64,000 nt of DNA from Silurus meridionalis (lineage: Eukaryota > Chordata > Actinopteri > Siluriformes > Siluridae), in assembly GCF_014805685.1 (NCBI RefSeq), contig NC_060884.1, positions 11,005,356-11,069,355 on the forward strand, written 5' to 3'. This document shows positions 1-11,505 of this stretch, one piece after another (the stretch's first letter is position 1; each line of letters starts with the position of its first letter). Below the pieces are notes generated by a model. The model did not search any database. It was not told where the DNA came from and saw nothing but the letters and a program-made list of their open reading frames with translations. Both the position numbers and the translations under genes were made by a program.

Positions 1-262
1 ATTAGAGTAAAATTGTCTCAATGCAACTATGACATTCTCTAATCCTCAATACATCTCAGATTCTCTGCAGGATTCATCAGCATAGTTAAGTTAACAACAA
101 TTTTATGTGTTTTTATCATAGTGAAAGTTAGCTAGGTCTAAACGTTCTTGCTTTATAAAAGGATTATATTGGATATGTACTGTTTCTTATTGTTTGCCCC
201 ATTCTGCTGTATTATAAAAAATCATGTTTTTTAAAAAAAATCATCATAGTCAAGTGGGATTT
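1..262. other. Unassigned AT-rich sequence
   Basis: No coding signal or repeat family recognised; it ends where the reverse-strand Gypsy LTR begins. Confidence 0.5.
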
Positions 263-1096
263 TGTCAGGATACGGACCACGAATCAGAAGCGGAAGTAGC
301 TTTATCATGGTTTATTGTATATCAGTCAAAACACACACACCAGTGGTAGAGCATAAGAACCGGGCGGAGTCAGGAAAGCCAGTAATATCCGATAGGGAAA
401 TGTTCACGGAACGTAAGTAATCCTCGGAAGGATAGTAATCCATGGGAGGTGAGTGATCCACAGAAAGAGCGGGGAATGCTGGCAGTCTCGGGTGAGTCCT
501 TCACGGAACCAGCGGAGAATGCTGGCAGTCTCGGGTGAGTGATCCACGGAACCAGCGGGGAATGCTGGCAGTCTCGGGTGAATAATTCACGGAACCAACG
601 GGGAATGCTGGCAGTCTCAGGTGAGGTCGGTCATCGTAGCCATAAAGTAGGTCAGACACTAATGAAATGTGAATGAGAGCTTATACAGAGAAAACGGTAA
701 CAAGAGACACCTGTCTCTCGTTAATGGTGAGAGCAGCAGAGCGATTACCCCCACCATCCAGGGGCGGCACCTGACGCCCAAAACCACCCACACCAGGCGC
801 CCCGCCAACCATCCAGGGTCGAAGGAGGAGGCCTGGAACGCACCGCCAAGAAACCGGGGAAGGTGCGGAAGGACCCGAGGCAGAGAGACGGGGATCCTGC
901 GGGGATCTGAGGCAGAGCGACGCCCTCTGCCCTCTGCGAATGCCGTGAGCGGCAGAGCGAGGCAGCGTGACAGCTACCGAGGTGGGAGTGCAGGTGGATC
1001 CTGTGGGGATCTGAGGCGGAGCTGCCAATGCCGGGAGCGGCAGAGCGAGGCAGCGTGACAGCTACCGAGGGGGGCGGGGCAGTTGGATCGCTGACA
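263..1096 (-). mobile_element. Gypsy-type LTR, reverse orientation
   Basis: Read on the minus strand the block begins TGTCAGCGATCC at 1096 and ends CCTGACA at 263, the TG...CA ends of an LTR. A poly(A) signal AATAAA lies at about 312-317 and a TATAAG-like box near 683 (both minus strand). The start closely resembles other LTR starts in this window (TGTCAG followed by a GATCCA/CCACCTGCC block), so I assign it to the Gypsy group. Its length of about 834 bp is inflated by internal duplications: a 43-bp tandem repeat and a duplicated GC-rich block at about 940-980 and 1035-1062. No integrity test of the transcription signals is possible from sequence alone. Confidence 0.65.
449..636. repeat. 43-bp tandem repeat inside LTR, about 4.3 copies
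   Basis: The block GGGGAATGCT recurs at 471, 514 (as GGAGAATGCT), 557 and 600, an exact spacing of 43 bp. Units start with GTGAG at 449, 492, 535 and 578. Tandem repeats in the U3 part of an LTR are often enhancer-like; that role is inferred only. Confidence 0.9.
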
Positions 1097-1408
1097 TTAC
1101 CCCCCCTCTAGGGGCGGCACCTTGGACTTGGAGGCGAGAATGCGCCTTGTGAGGAACTTGGAGGCGAGACGTCGCCTTGTGGGGAACTTGGAGGCGAGAC
1201 GTCGCCTTCAGAGGGACTTGGAGGTATGACGGCACATCCGAAGGGGTTTGGTGATGACGTTGTGTCTGTGTAGGAACTCTTTAACGGAGTGGCGCACTCG
1301 TAGGAACTCTGGAACGGAGCGGCGCGCTCGTGGGGACTCTGAAAAGAAGCGGCACGCTCGTAGGGACCTGGAACTCCCAAGGGGGGCGTGGCAAGTGGAT
1401 CACTGACA
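1097..1408 (-). repeat. 30-bp minisatellite in Gypsy internal sequence
   Basis: From 1117 to about 1385 the sequence repeats with a 30-bp period; CTTGGAGG blocks fall at 1127, 1157, 1187 and 1217 and then degrade. On the minus strand it is open from 1380 to 1108 and encodes a Pro/Ser-rich decapeptide array (units like PQGDVSPPSS). At 1408 the minus strand again shows an LTR-like start (TGTCAGTGATCC), so the array is wedged between two LTR starts. This suggests a collapsed element in which nearly all of gag-pol has been lost. Confidence 0.7.
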
Positions 1409-2739
1409 GATTTATAGGGAACAAACTTTAATTATATATGCTGTATTGTTTGCAGGGAGTTAAGATCAAAACCATGAGCATATTGGAGGAAAAAACTGAT
1501 CTTTGATAACTTACATATGTGTAGGAATCTACAGATCACAGTAAATAAAAAGCATGGATGGTGTGATTCTTTTGCTTTTAAATTATTTAATAAAACTTAA
1601 AATTACATTCTCTTATCTTAACAAAATATAAGCAAATGCAAATATAAGCTTTATATTTAGACAGAAGTGTTTTAGTCACTCTGTAATTCAATATACATTT
1701 TTTATAATTTAACACAAATAGCAATAGTAGGTGCAGATAGCAACAATTTTCTACTTAGCTTTCTGTGTATATGGCTATACGCATGATGAGATTCTCTAGA
1801 AAAAAACACATATTACATAAAACCATTTCCTATTAAGAATCAGTGATTCTGTTAAAAGCATAATCTTATTGATTCATTTGCAAATGCACATACTGCTCCG
1901 ACTCTAAACCTTCGTTGTAATGTCTGTGTTTCAATTTGGAGTTGGCAAATTTTATTCTGGCATTTGAAACGGTTTTATGTGTGACTTCCAGGTTAAGTGC
2001 TTTACTGCATGCTACTTTGCTTTTACATTTGGGTCTGGTCTTTAGGTTAGCCTGGCCTATTACACAAATACCTTTCTTTCTGTGCAACTGGGTGTTTAGG
2101 AAAAACAATAAACAGCTTGTCTGTCAGTATTTGTATATTTGTCTTTCCCTGCTCAGGATCCTACGGAATTGAACAATTTCATTAGATGTACAAGAGTAGA
2201 TATGGACTACATATCCTGTACAACTATCTATTGTAGATCCGCTGTACACTTCTGTGCTCTTACACTGGCACCTCCAGCAGACTTGTAAGGAAGTGCCTGA
2301 ATCTAATCAGCCTGACCACCTCTTTTAAGACCATGGTGGTGGCTTGTGTATAATGTGATTTAATACAATTCAGAATACCTTTCTATGTATTCATTGAGTT
2401 GACAAGCATGGCTAGACATCAATTACAGCTGCACAAATAACATACTAAACAGCTTTTAAATCCCTCATAAAATTAACAGGACACTATGGAATGCTGATCC
2501 AGCTCTTCCAGCAGAGAAAACCCAGCATCAATACCAAGACCATAAACAAAGAGGGGTGGGGGAGCTGGAGGGTTAGGGGTGTGCATGGGGCAACAATAGA
2601 GCCAGGCTAGAGCTAAACTTTGACGCTGAAGCTAAACTGTGGCTTCAGATTGCATCACATGAACAGATAATTGAATGCAAGTAGAAGAAGCTGCTTTTAA
2701 ATCTGGTGATGCAAAGTCCTATAGTAGAGCCAGGGCCAA
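1409..2739. other. Unassigned non-coding sequence
   Basis: No element family or credible reading frame recognised. The short open frames at 1866-2172 overlap on both strands and lack recognisable domains. Confidence 0.5.
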
Positions 2740-3445
2740 CCTATAAATTAGGCATTGGAAAAAGTTAAACCTTCTTACAACTTTTACACTTTAACATCTG
2801 TGACCACAGATGCTTATGGGTGGGCATCCAGACCACTACTACAAACCAAAAGTCTTTTCCAAACAATAGTGCCTTCCTAACTGATGAGCTCAATCATATC
2901 TACACTTGCTCTGACCAAGGCTGGAGACAATAGAAAAGTTTCACTTCATCAGCCAACTGTTGATTTCCAACAGACAGAGAGAGTGGAGATTTACCATGTA
3001 AATGCTCAACATCAAAAGCCATACCAGCATGTCCACATACTTCCACAAATGCAGGACAAACAAACAATTGTCATTGTCCTTTTGCATAATACATTGTGGG
3101 TTAATCAGGTGCATCCATAATGGTATTGCATTATGGATAAGTATCTGCCTGTATTTCTCATCATTGAGGGCACCATTAATCCTGACCAATCTGGCTCCAT
3201 TTTATATGAATCCATTTGCAAAAATGCAACCCCAAACAAGTAAACATGCTTCACTGTTGCCTACAGAAACTGTTGTACCACTCTCCAGCCCTTCGGCAAA
3301 CAGCTTGTTTTTTTTTTTTTTTTTTGCTACATCTAAATCTTTTACATTTTGACTCATCAGTCCAAAGCACCTGCTGACATTTTTCTGCACCCCAGTTCCT
3401 ATGTTTTTATGCTTATTTGAGTCACTTAACATCATCTACCACAAA
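2740..3445 (-). pseudogene. Tc1-like transposase relic
   Basis: Minus-strand translations of 3189-2941 and 3435-3202 contain recognisable stretches of a widespread fish Tc1 transposase: VRINGALNDEKYRQILIHNA followed by a QKDNDN stretch matching the QQDND block of the DDE domain, and VWGCIFANG upstream. The protein would be a cut-and-paste DDE transposase acting in the nucleus. The copy is broken by frameshifts, and a run of T at about 3307-3325 interrupts the central part. No terminal inverted repeats could be located, so it is an old fragment. Confidence 0.7.
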
Positions 3446-3499
3446 TGAGTAAAATTACATGTGGTGACGTTTGCAGTTACCAGATTTAAACCAGCTAAG

Positions 3500-3620
3500 C
3501 AAATGTGCAATGATGAATTAAGCAGTTTGCTCCACCACCATCAAAAGACGTGATGGGATTTGAACTCACAATCTTTTGAGCAGAAGTCAAAATATCTTAA
3601 CTGTTGAGCAAATTGTAACG
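3500..3620 (-). mobile_element. tRNA-derived SINE relic
   Basis: On the minus strand there is a box-A-like segment (CTCAACAGTTAAGATAT) followed by a box-B-like GTGAGTTCAAATCCCAT, the internal pol III promoter layout of tRNA-derived SINEs. The order and wording resemble the better-preserved SINE at 57.3 kb. No clear 3' tail is visible. Confidence 0.45.
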
Positions 3621-6314
3621 AAGACTAAATAATTTTTTTAATGGGTATAGAAATAATAAGTAAGAAGGGCCTACAAAAAATCTACAAACTGTCAACACAG
3701 AAATGTCACTATAAAAGATTTATAAAAGTATTTTTTTCTTAAATGGGTTTCCATTTGTATAGCATATACGTACAGAGACCTTCTCAGTTTAAAATGCAGC
3801 ACATTTATACACCCAAAAATAATGCATGTATATATATGCTGTGGTGGTACATATTTGGTTTTCATATTTTTCTTTACTTACTGAATTTTTCCCTCTCTGA
3901 CCTATCTTAGGAAACCAAACAGCAAGAAACAATACAATACAATACCGCACTGGAATTTTCAGCAGTTTTATGCTTTTAAAAAGTGCACTATCAGCAGCAA
4001 AAGACAATAGGGACTGGTTCCTTTGACAGGGACTAAGAATAGTCTTGGGTGAAATTGCAAAGGCAATGGTGATTCATCATTGAAATTTCTTTTATTTTGC
4101 ACCTATCTGAGCACTGGAAACAATTCTACCACCACATGCCAGTTTCTGCATAGGGGTTTTGGAACGAATAGAAAAGGACATGCTGGTTATGACTTTAAAG
4201 TGGGTCTCTAACTGCATTGAGAAAGCAATCAGAAAACAATGGCTTGTTTTATACTATGCAAATAAAAAAGCTGAATTTCAGTGCTCAATTAATATATAAT
4301 AATTAATAAATTAATATATGATAAAAATAACTAAAACGCATAATTTATCTATTCCCTAGTTTTTCCATTTGAAATAGTAAACCAGTACTCTAAATAATGG
4401 GCCCTATTGGCATACAGTGACACAATTTTATTAGTTTCTCTTTACATGTACTTATTTAATAAAGCATACCAATGTTTACATTATGAATCTATCAATAGGG
4501 CTATGAATGTCCAGATATTATTTCAGTCAAGGACCATGCTCAGCACAGTACAGTACAGCAAATGTGTCAGGTTTAACAATATAACAGATTTATTTTAAAT
4601 TGTCACTGTAGCCAACATACTAAGATACAGTTCACCAACCAAAAACATACTTAAGTGCTGTGATAAAAAGAGGATGATTACCACAATTTGTGCACTGACA
4701 ACAGTGAGCTATGATCTCCAACCAGTTTATAATAAAATGACTAAATGGTACACAGTGTTTATCAGCCCAAGCCTTATTTCACTGATGAATGTTGAAAATG
4801 GTGACAGAGAAACTGTGCACAGCAAAAAGTGCACTATAGTCAATTACGGTATGCACAAAATGTGTCTATATCAGAATTTCACCTTACATACATTACATTT
4901 GTCTTCCTTTGATGTTTAACCTCTGTAGCATCAGTGATTATTAGAATGTGTTTCAACTAGTTAAATTACTTAATAGTTTATTCTATTTGCAGTAGTTACT
5001 GACAGATATAAATTCCGTTATACTGTAAACCGAATTTCTATTGAAATGGTAAGGAAGATATGTTAAATAGGAATGATCCCATATAGTGTATATTTAAAAA
5101 CAAAACAGTTGTTTAAAAGTTGGCTATAAAGCAGGATTAATCTTTAAAGGATGTAACATAGAAGCAGATAAGCCTCCATTCCCTGGAAATTTCTCAATTC
5201 AGAAAGAAGGACTTTAATTTGCTCCTTTCTTTGTTTTAAAATTATTATTAGATAATGACGTTAGATCTAATTGAAATAAAGCAAAATATCTTTAACATTT
5301 TTAAATATCCTTTAAGAATTTCCAATTGCCAATATGCCTGATGTCACAAACAATCATATTTAGAACATTCATTTACTTTTCTGGTTAAAAAAACAAAAAA
5401 GAAAAACTAATGGTGAGGTGAAATTATTTTGTGTCTACTGCTGCTACAATGCATAGATGCTCTTTTTTCTGTTTTTGTCTTCCTTGAATTTGCCACCACT
5501 TGTGTGTGTCTGCTTATTTGCTATTATTTTCTTATATGTCACTGTATTTGCTATTAATAAAAATGTTACTTATGTACATACACAGTGTAGAACCCTTTTT
5601 ATATTCTTGTTCATTTGCCTGTCAGTTTAAATGTTGTTGAACGAATACAGTAAAAGGAATTAACAAAGTATATATTGTATATATAGTGTTTAAAAAAAAT
5701 GCATGGAAAACATTGCCAAAGGCATGGCTTTTCCAACAGCAAACATATTTATGTGTTCATCTGTCCAGCAGAGGAATTGGCAATGCTTTTGTTGGTCCTG
5801 ATGTCTTCATTGTTTCATTATATCAGAAGCAAAGCCATGTTTTCTGATAGAAGTCAACATACAGTACACAGCTCTTTTTGTCCAACAATTTTGTAAATAG
5901 AATCCAGATCACATTTAAAGGAACAACGTTGTGTCATTTCAAAGTTTAGTACGAACTTTGTCAATGAGAAGGTATTATTAACCTGTTAGCCTTCGCCACA
6001 GATTCTGGGACTCACAGCTGAAAATGCCATACCTGAATTTAAATGTTAACAGTTCCTGATAAAGGTGGGCTACATACACAATTTGAGCATTTTTAAAAAG
6101 AAGACACTTTGATCTTTACTGTCCATTATTCAAAGTTGATATTGCTTAAAAAGATATAGAAAGTTATAGATGATGAAATACCGTGAAAAAAAAATTCCAG
6201 AATTTATTTTGTTCATATATAAATACACAAAATCAGTAATGTAGCAATCGAGAAAAGTAAAAGTTAAAAGCCACATGTCTCATGAGTTTTATCTGAGACT
6301 ATGTCTGGTTCGCC
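3621..6314. other. Unassigned AT-rich intergenic sequence
   Basis: No coding region or element recognised. All open frames are short and without domains. Confidence 0.5.
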
Positions 6315-6746
6315 CCTTCCCTACTGTTGGCTGAAAAAGGAGGAGAAGGAGAGTAGGAAGAAGTCTACAGAGACGGTAGAATAAAGAAAGTTGTAGGAGA
6401 GTGGAGTACTCTAAAACAGCACTGGTACTTTAAATAGAGAGAGGTAGCTGATATGATGGAGAGGAGAAAGGTAGATATGTTGTGTGTTCAGGAGACCAAG
6501 TGGAAAGGGAGTAAGGCCAGGAACACTGGAGGTGGATTTAAACTGTTCTATCATGGTGTGAATGGAAAAAGAAATGGTGTAGAGGTGATTCTGAAGGAAG
6601 AGTACAGTAAGAGTTTAGTGGAGGTGATGAGAGTTTCTGATAGGGTGATGAACGTGAAGCTGGAATTTGAAGGGATGATAATAAATGTCATCAGTGCCTA
6701 TGCTATACAAGTTGGCTGTGAGATGGAGGAGAAGGAAAAATTCTGA
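6315..6746 (+). pseudogene. RTE-clade LINE endonuclease fragment
   Basis: The frame 6453-6746 encodes 97 residues of an apurinic-like endonuclease (APE) domain: RRKVDMLCVQETKWKG carries the conserved QETKW motif with its metal-binding glutamate, then GFKLFYHG, and near the end INVISAYAIQVGC. This spacing and wording are typical of RTE/BovB LINEs. Such enzymes nick target DNA for reverse transcription. Sequence from about 6318 to 6452 looks like the preceding part of the ORF but has stops. The frame ends at 6746 where similarity stops, so the catalytic C-terminal half and reverse transcriptase are missing. The C-terminal part of a related RTE copy sits at 60.5-63.0 kb. Confidence 0.75.
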
Positions 6747-8947
6747 TACAAGAATCGCGGCGCTGACAACTAAGTGGTTAAGAAGACATCTAAATCTACA
6801 TACAGGCAGAGGAGTGACAAAAAAATCATTGTTACTGTTAGAAGCCTTCACGAGATCATTTTGTTATTTCGCATAATTCTCATTTTCAATTATATGATTT
6901 TCAATATAAATTTCTTAAAAAATAGGCTAAAAATTTGCATAAGTTATTAATATTTAACATACTATCATGAAAACCATTGAAAAGCAACTAGTTTTAAGGT
7001 GTGACGAGATGAGTGATATAATTGCAATGCCTATCAGGCTCAATTTAAATTTCTTAAAAGTGATATCTGTAAATTTTAAATCAACAAAAATAATGCCAGA
7101 ATAATGCAAGAATAAATTTTATGCATGAAATGTCTTCACCTACAAAACATGAAAATTGGGCTTAAATTAATAAAAATTGAATGTTTTGTTTCTCAAGGCT
7201 TCTTCACTCTACAAAAATGTAAATAGTATACCCATTGCTGTTTCAATACTGAGGATATGCACACAGTTTAAAAAAATTTCAATGTGTACTGTCTTAATTA
7301 AAGCTAATAACACAACGGTTTAAAAATCCCCTAAAGCATTGGCCAGTATTCAACCAGCAATGGTTATGGTCAAGATCATTTGTCATGACTAATTAGACCT
7401 AACTATCTACTTTGATGTCATTACAAACATCTCAAGCTCATACTACAAATATAAACTAATATAAAAAAAAGCACAGATTTCATATTCAGAGTGTTTAAGT
7501 CTGGAAGCTAGATCTAGAGTAAATGTCAACTGGGAGTTTTATTGTCATTGATGTATCAAAGCTTGTCTCTTGAAAGCAAACTGTTTTAGAAAGGACATAA
7601 CACCTATGTGAAATGGCTCCCAATGTCATGCATTATAGACGGATCTAAGGGCCTACTGTTGATTTACAGAAGCACTGAAGTTTCCACTCACACAGCAGTA
7701 CTTACCTGCTTTGTCAGCGGCACCATGTGGTGGAGGTTGTAGTGTTTGCTGACCCTCCATGTGTTTACTTCACTTAACCATCTGTTTGTACCTGAGCCAC
7801 AAATTCGTCTTAAATAATTTTTAAATACCCAAACTAGTCTCACGGTATATGGTGGGAAATGACAGCTGAGTTTCAATAGCATATTTATCAAGAGTTAACA
7901 TGATGGTAAATTTACCATAATTCCTGAAAGACTCCTAAGAGTGATCTGGATTAGTAGTTGGGCTGTGTTCTAGAAGCATGGCCCTATCACTATTGTTATA
8001 TAAGGACAAAATCATCTTCAGGAGAGCCTTTAAGGAATATTTTGATTTTAGCTGAAAATAATGTCTACTATTGAAAGAAAATGTACTCGTCATGCAAGCT
8101 TAGGTGTTTACTTTCCAGTTTTAGCTTTGAGAAATCTAAAATTATTTCGGTAAAAACAAATAAATCATACCGCTAACTCTGCTTGATAAGATTTTCTGTT
8201 TCTTGATTCCATGCTGTTAGTGGGGTGCCTCAGGAGGCCTTCTCCCTTATTGCATTATCGAAGTGAGGCTTGCACAATCATTTTGCCTATGTTATGCAAA
8301 GTGACAAGCCGTTATGTTTGGGGCACATAGGATTGATTTGCATGTAGACAAGAGTGATCTCTATTTCTGGTTTTATTCATAATTCATATCTGGTTCTTCA
8401 CCAACAAGAGAAGAAAAAGGTTTCAGTGCTTGGAATTTATTGAGTTTTGAATTCGATCATACATGGTGGCACATGGAGTAGCATGATAGTGCAGAGGATC
8501 TCATGCCATCTTGCACCTCGAGTACCTTTTCTAAACTAGCGTACCAACTGTGAATAATTGTGAAAATGTGTGTGCGCAGTGCTCTGTTATGACAAATCTA
8601 GGCTGTATTTTCTACTTATGCTCGCAGAAAGCGCCCTGGGTTCACTGAAATCCTGACCAGAATAAAGTAATTATAGAAGTATTCAATGCAATATGATTTA
8701 ATATATTTGCTGAAGTTATAAAATGTATATTATCAATACCAGATCTCAAGAACAATGATTTACAAAGGATTAAGACGTTTATATCCCGATATTTACTTAA
8801 AACATGTCATTTATTTTTATAGGACTAACAGGTGTTTTTGTTGCCCAGGTGTACCCTGTTAGGGTACTGTTTAAACATGTAATTGTTCATGTCTACTTTT
8901 GGTTTAAGACCTGGTATTTACCTCTGGCTGCATTTTTGTTAATAGGA
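6747..8947. other. Unassigned non-coding sequence
   Basis: No element or gene recognised. The stretch 7960-8400 has less simple sequence and contains an octamer-like ATTTGCAT at 8336-8343; see findings. Confidence 0.5.
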
Positions 8948-9246
8948 CAAAACGTCTCCAGGTTGTGTATGTAACCCTGGTTCACTGAGGGAACAAGATG
9001 CTGCGTCAACTGCATTGGGAAAGCTTCAGCGTTGTCCACGCTCTGAATCCTGTGTGTAATCTGTCCAATGAAAACTGCAGCGTCACCGGCAGGGTGACGT
9101 CACAATCAGGAAGCTATCAAAGTTAAGTCGCCACTAGCTTCTGTAAAGGAGAAGAAAGAGCTGCAGGGATGCCACGAGTGTGGCATGGAGATGCAGCATC
9201 TCATTCCCTCAGGGAAGCAGGGTTACATACACAACCTGGAGACGTT
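8948..9246. repeat. DIRS terminal unit bounded by inverted repeats
   Basis: The segment starts AACGTCTCCAGGTTGTG and ends with its reverse complement (CACAACCTGGAGACGTT), about 52-bp arms with few mismatches. The interior (CTCTGAATCC, the GTGACGTCAC block, AGGAAGCTAT) recurs at the ends of every other DIRS copy in the window. It is therefore the inverted-terminal-repeat region of a DIRS-like retrotransposon. It directly abuts the reverse-strand recombinase fragment that follows. Confidence 0.7.
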
Positions 9247-9985
9247 CCCTTTTAGAAACTCGAGCTGCATCCCCTCTGCCCCTAAAAGGAGCGGGGCAAC
9301 CAGAGGACCCATAGGAGGATGCAATAGCAGCGATAATTCACCTGCTAAACATCTGCTTGTTCGCAGGGGGGCCTGTCCTAGGAGGGCCGTAGCAGATGAA
9401 CAGTTGTTCTGACTTTTTCTTTTCTCGCCCTGAATATATGCCACACTCAAGACACTCAAGAAGAGCAGCTTCCCCTGGGCCCAGAGGAGGATCTGGTGTG
9501 CCAGCTTGTATAGTAGGCGTGAGCGAACACCCCCTTGGTGGTTGATTCAAGAGACCACTGAGGTGTAGTCTGAACGGATCAACACATTGTGACTTCTGAG
9601 GTCCAATAGAAAATGCTTCAGAGCTAGAAGCACAGCCAGGCAATTTATGTGCCACAGCAGACGGGACCATCCCCATAGATCTTCATGACCGTTCCCTGTG
9701 AGGGATGTAAGCATTACGCAATGACCGGGAACTCCCAACATTGTGCTCTGAGATAGGAAACCAGGATCTCTCCAGCCATCTAAGTCACGTAGGGCTCGTT
9801 GCGTGACCTTGATTGACAAAGGGGGTTTGCCCTCAAAACCCTCAGGTCCTGAGCCACCACCGAAGGGGTCTCATGTGCCGGAGGCCAAGTGGAACCACAT
9901 TGGACACTGCTGCCATTAGCCCCAGAAGTCTCTGAAACTGGTTGACAATGAGTGACTGTCTTCCTCTCTGTCTGATGGAGGGACC
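9247..9985 (-). pseudogene. DIRS retrotransposon: RNase H joined to tyrosine recombinase end
   Basis: On the minus strand, 9819-9547 encodes an RNase H-like region: LDGWRDPGFLSQ, then LLWHINCLAVLLALKHFLLD and HNVLIRSDYTSVVS. About 9420-9250 encodes the C-terminal end of a DIRS tyrosine recombinase (LFICYGPPRTGPP). The central recombinase core that normally separates them is absent, so this is a deletion derivative. The region 9985-9820 carries a degraded segment preceding RNase H. DIRS elements use a tyrosine recombinase instead of an integrase to insert circular cDNA. This copy cannot encode a working recombinase. Confidence 0.75.
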
Positions 9986-10987
9986 ACCTTAATGAAGCTC
10001 CCTCTCCGCTCCTAGGCTTCCAGGAGAGCTCCGCTTCGATCCAGGTCCCTGATGAGAGCTCGGTTCCGCTCCCGATTCCCAAGGAGGGCTTGTTTCCGTC
10101 CCAGGACTCCCAGGGAAGCTCGGCTCCATCCCAGGGTCTCAAGAAGAGCCCGGTTTCATGCCAATGCATCCCCGAGCACACCTCTTCATCCAGGTCATCG
10201 CCAGGACCGCCTCTCAGCTCCAGACCACTGCAGTGGAGGTCGCTCAGCTGCCAGTCTCCGCTGAGGGCGTGGCTTCGTTCTCGGTCTCCGCCGCGCCGCC
10301 TCCGCCCAGTCTCCATGGAGGGCGCTCGGCCTCTGCTCTCTGCTGTGGAAGGCACTCGGCATCTGGACTCCACGAGGGGCGCTGCTGGGTTCTGATCGTT
10401 CGCTGGAAGCAGCGCTACACCTCCGGCCTCCGCCGACGTCGTCGCCCGGTCGCCAGTCGCCGCTGAGGGCGTCGCCCCGCGCCAGGCCTCCGCCGAGGGC
10501 AGCACTCCGCCTTTGGTCACCGTTGAGGGCGTCGCTCCGCTCCCGGTCTTCGTGGGGGTCATCGCTCCGCCTCCGTTGTCCGCTGAGGGCGTCGCTCTGC
10601 TCCAGGTCACCACCGTAGGCGTCACCCCTTTCCGGGTCTCCGCTGCGGCCGTCTCCCAGCTCCAGGTCTCCGCCGAGGGCCTCAAGCCGCCTCCTGTCTC
10701 CGCCGAGGTCGTCGCTCCGCCTCCGGTCTGCGCCGAGGACTTCGCCCCGTTCCTGGCCTCTGCGTGGGGTCGTGTTCCGTTCCGGGGCCCCGCTGGGGTC
10801 GTTGTCCCGTTCCGGCCCTCCGCAGGGGTGGTCGCTTCGCCTCGTGCCCTTTCCTGCTGTTCCTGGCTCTGTGGCGGTTCCGGCCGGGTCCCCTTCGACC
10901 CTGGAAGACTGGAGGGGCTATCCTCCGAGTGCCCGGGCCCACCGGGCGGTTGGTGGTTTGGGGGCGTCCGGTGCCGCCCCTTTGGGG
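9986..10987 (+). repeat. GC-rich Gypsy internal tail with 30-bp minisatellite
   Basis: From about 10000 to 10860 the DNA repeats with a 30-bp period, giving more than 20 degenerate units, and so encodes decapeptide repeats. In the frame 10513-11076 the unit reads like VSAEGVAPPP, rich in Val, Ala and Pro. It is strikingly GC- and CpG-rich compared with its AT-rich surroundings. It ends at a polypurine-like CCCTTTGGGG immediately before the LTR at 10988, placing it at the 3' end of a Gypsy internal region. The upstream pol genes are lost at the junction with DIRS near 9985. The same 30-bp/10-residue pattern occurs in the Gypsy copies at 1.1 kb and 14.6 kb. The opposite-strand open frames here are by-products of the composition. 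Confidence 0.75.
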
Positions 10988-11483
10988 TGTCAGGACTCCA
11001 CCTGCCACGCCTCCTTCAGAGGCTGCCTTTGCTTCTGCGCACTCCCAAGCGTGCAGCGCAAATCACGCACAGCTGAAGCACATTATTCACTCATTCCCTG
11101 CCTCCATATAAACCGCTCACTTACCCACACTCCCTGTCGGTTATTGCACGTTCATGTGTGTTCCTGTCCGTTGGTAGTGTTATGGTTTCGCATACGCTTA
11201 TCCCCGCTACGTACCGTTCGACTCGGACTCTCTCCCTATCTCTCTCTCTTCGCGTGGACCGTGTCTCTTTCCAGACGCAGCCGGGATTGTTCTTTCCATA
11301 ATCCACGGATTTAGAACTGTAGTGGGCCGCGCTGTGCGCGCACCACCGGATTATTCCTTTTCCCCGGACTTCGTTATCCGGATTATCCCTGCGAGCGCAA
11401 GTATTTGTTTTGGCTCTGCCTGTGTTATAAATAAAGTTCTGTTGGCTGTTACTCCGGCTTCCGCCTCCGTTTCCCGCATGACA
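10988..11483 (+). mobile_element. Gypsy 3' LTR
   Basis: Starts TGTCAGGACTCCACCTGCC and ends GCATGACA, about 496 bp. It contains a TATA-like CATATAAAC near 11105 and the polyadenylation signal AATAAA at about 11430. It is preceded by a purine-rich tract, as expected for a 3' LTR. Its first half is similar to the LTR pieces at 13092 and 54769. Confidence 0.75.
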
Positions 11484-11505
11484 TATATACATATATGTAT
11501 ATATA

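Noticed and set aside
669..1058. Overlapping Arg/Gly-rich frames on both strands
   Set aside because: They lie wholly within the LTR and reflect its GC-rich duplicated blocks.
1117..1385. CRISPR-like array of regular 30-bp repeats
   Set aside because: Units are contiguous with no spacers, in a eukaryotic LTR-element context; it is a minisatellite.
9780..10685. 301-codon minus-strand frame as a gene
   Set aside because: It spans the DIRS/Gypsy junction and runs antisense through the 30-bp GC-rich repeat array; long frames on both strands follow from the period being a multiple of three and the lack of AT-rich stops.
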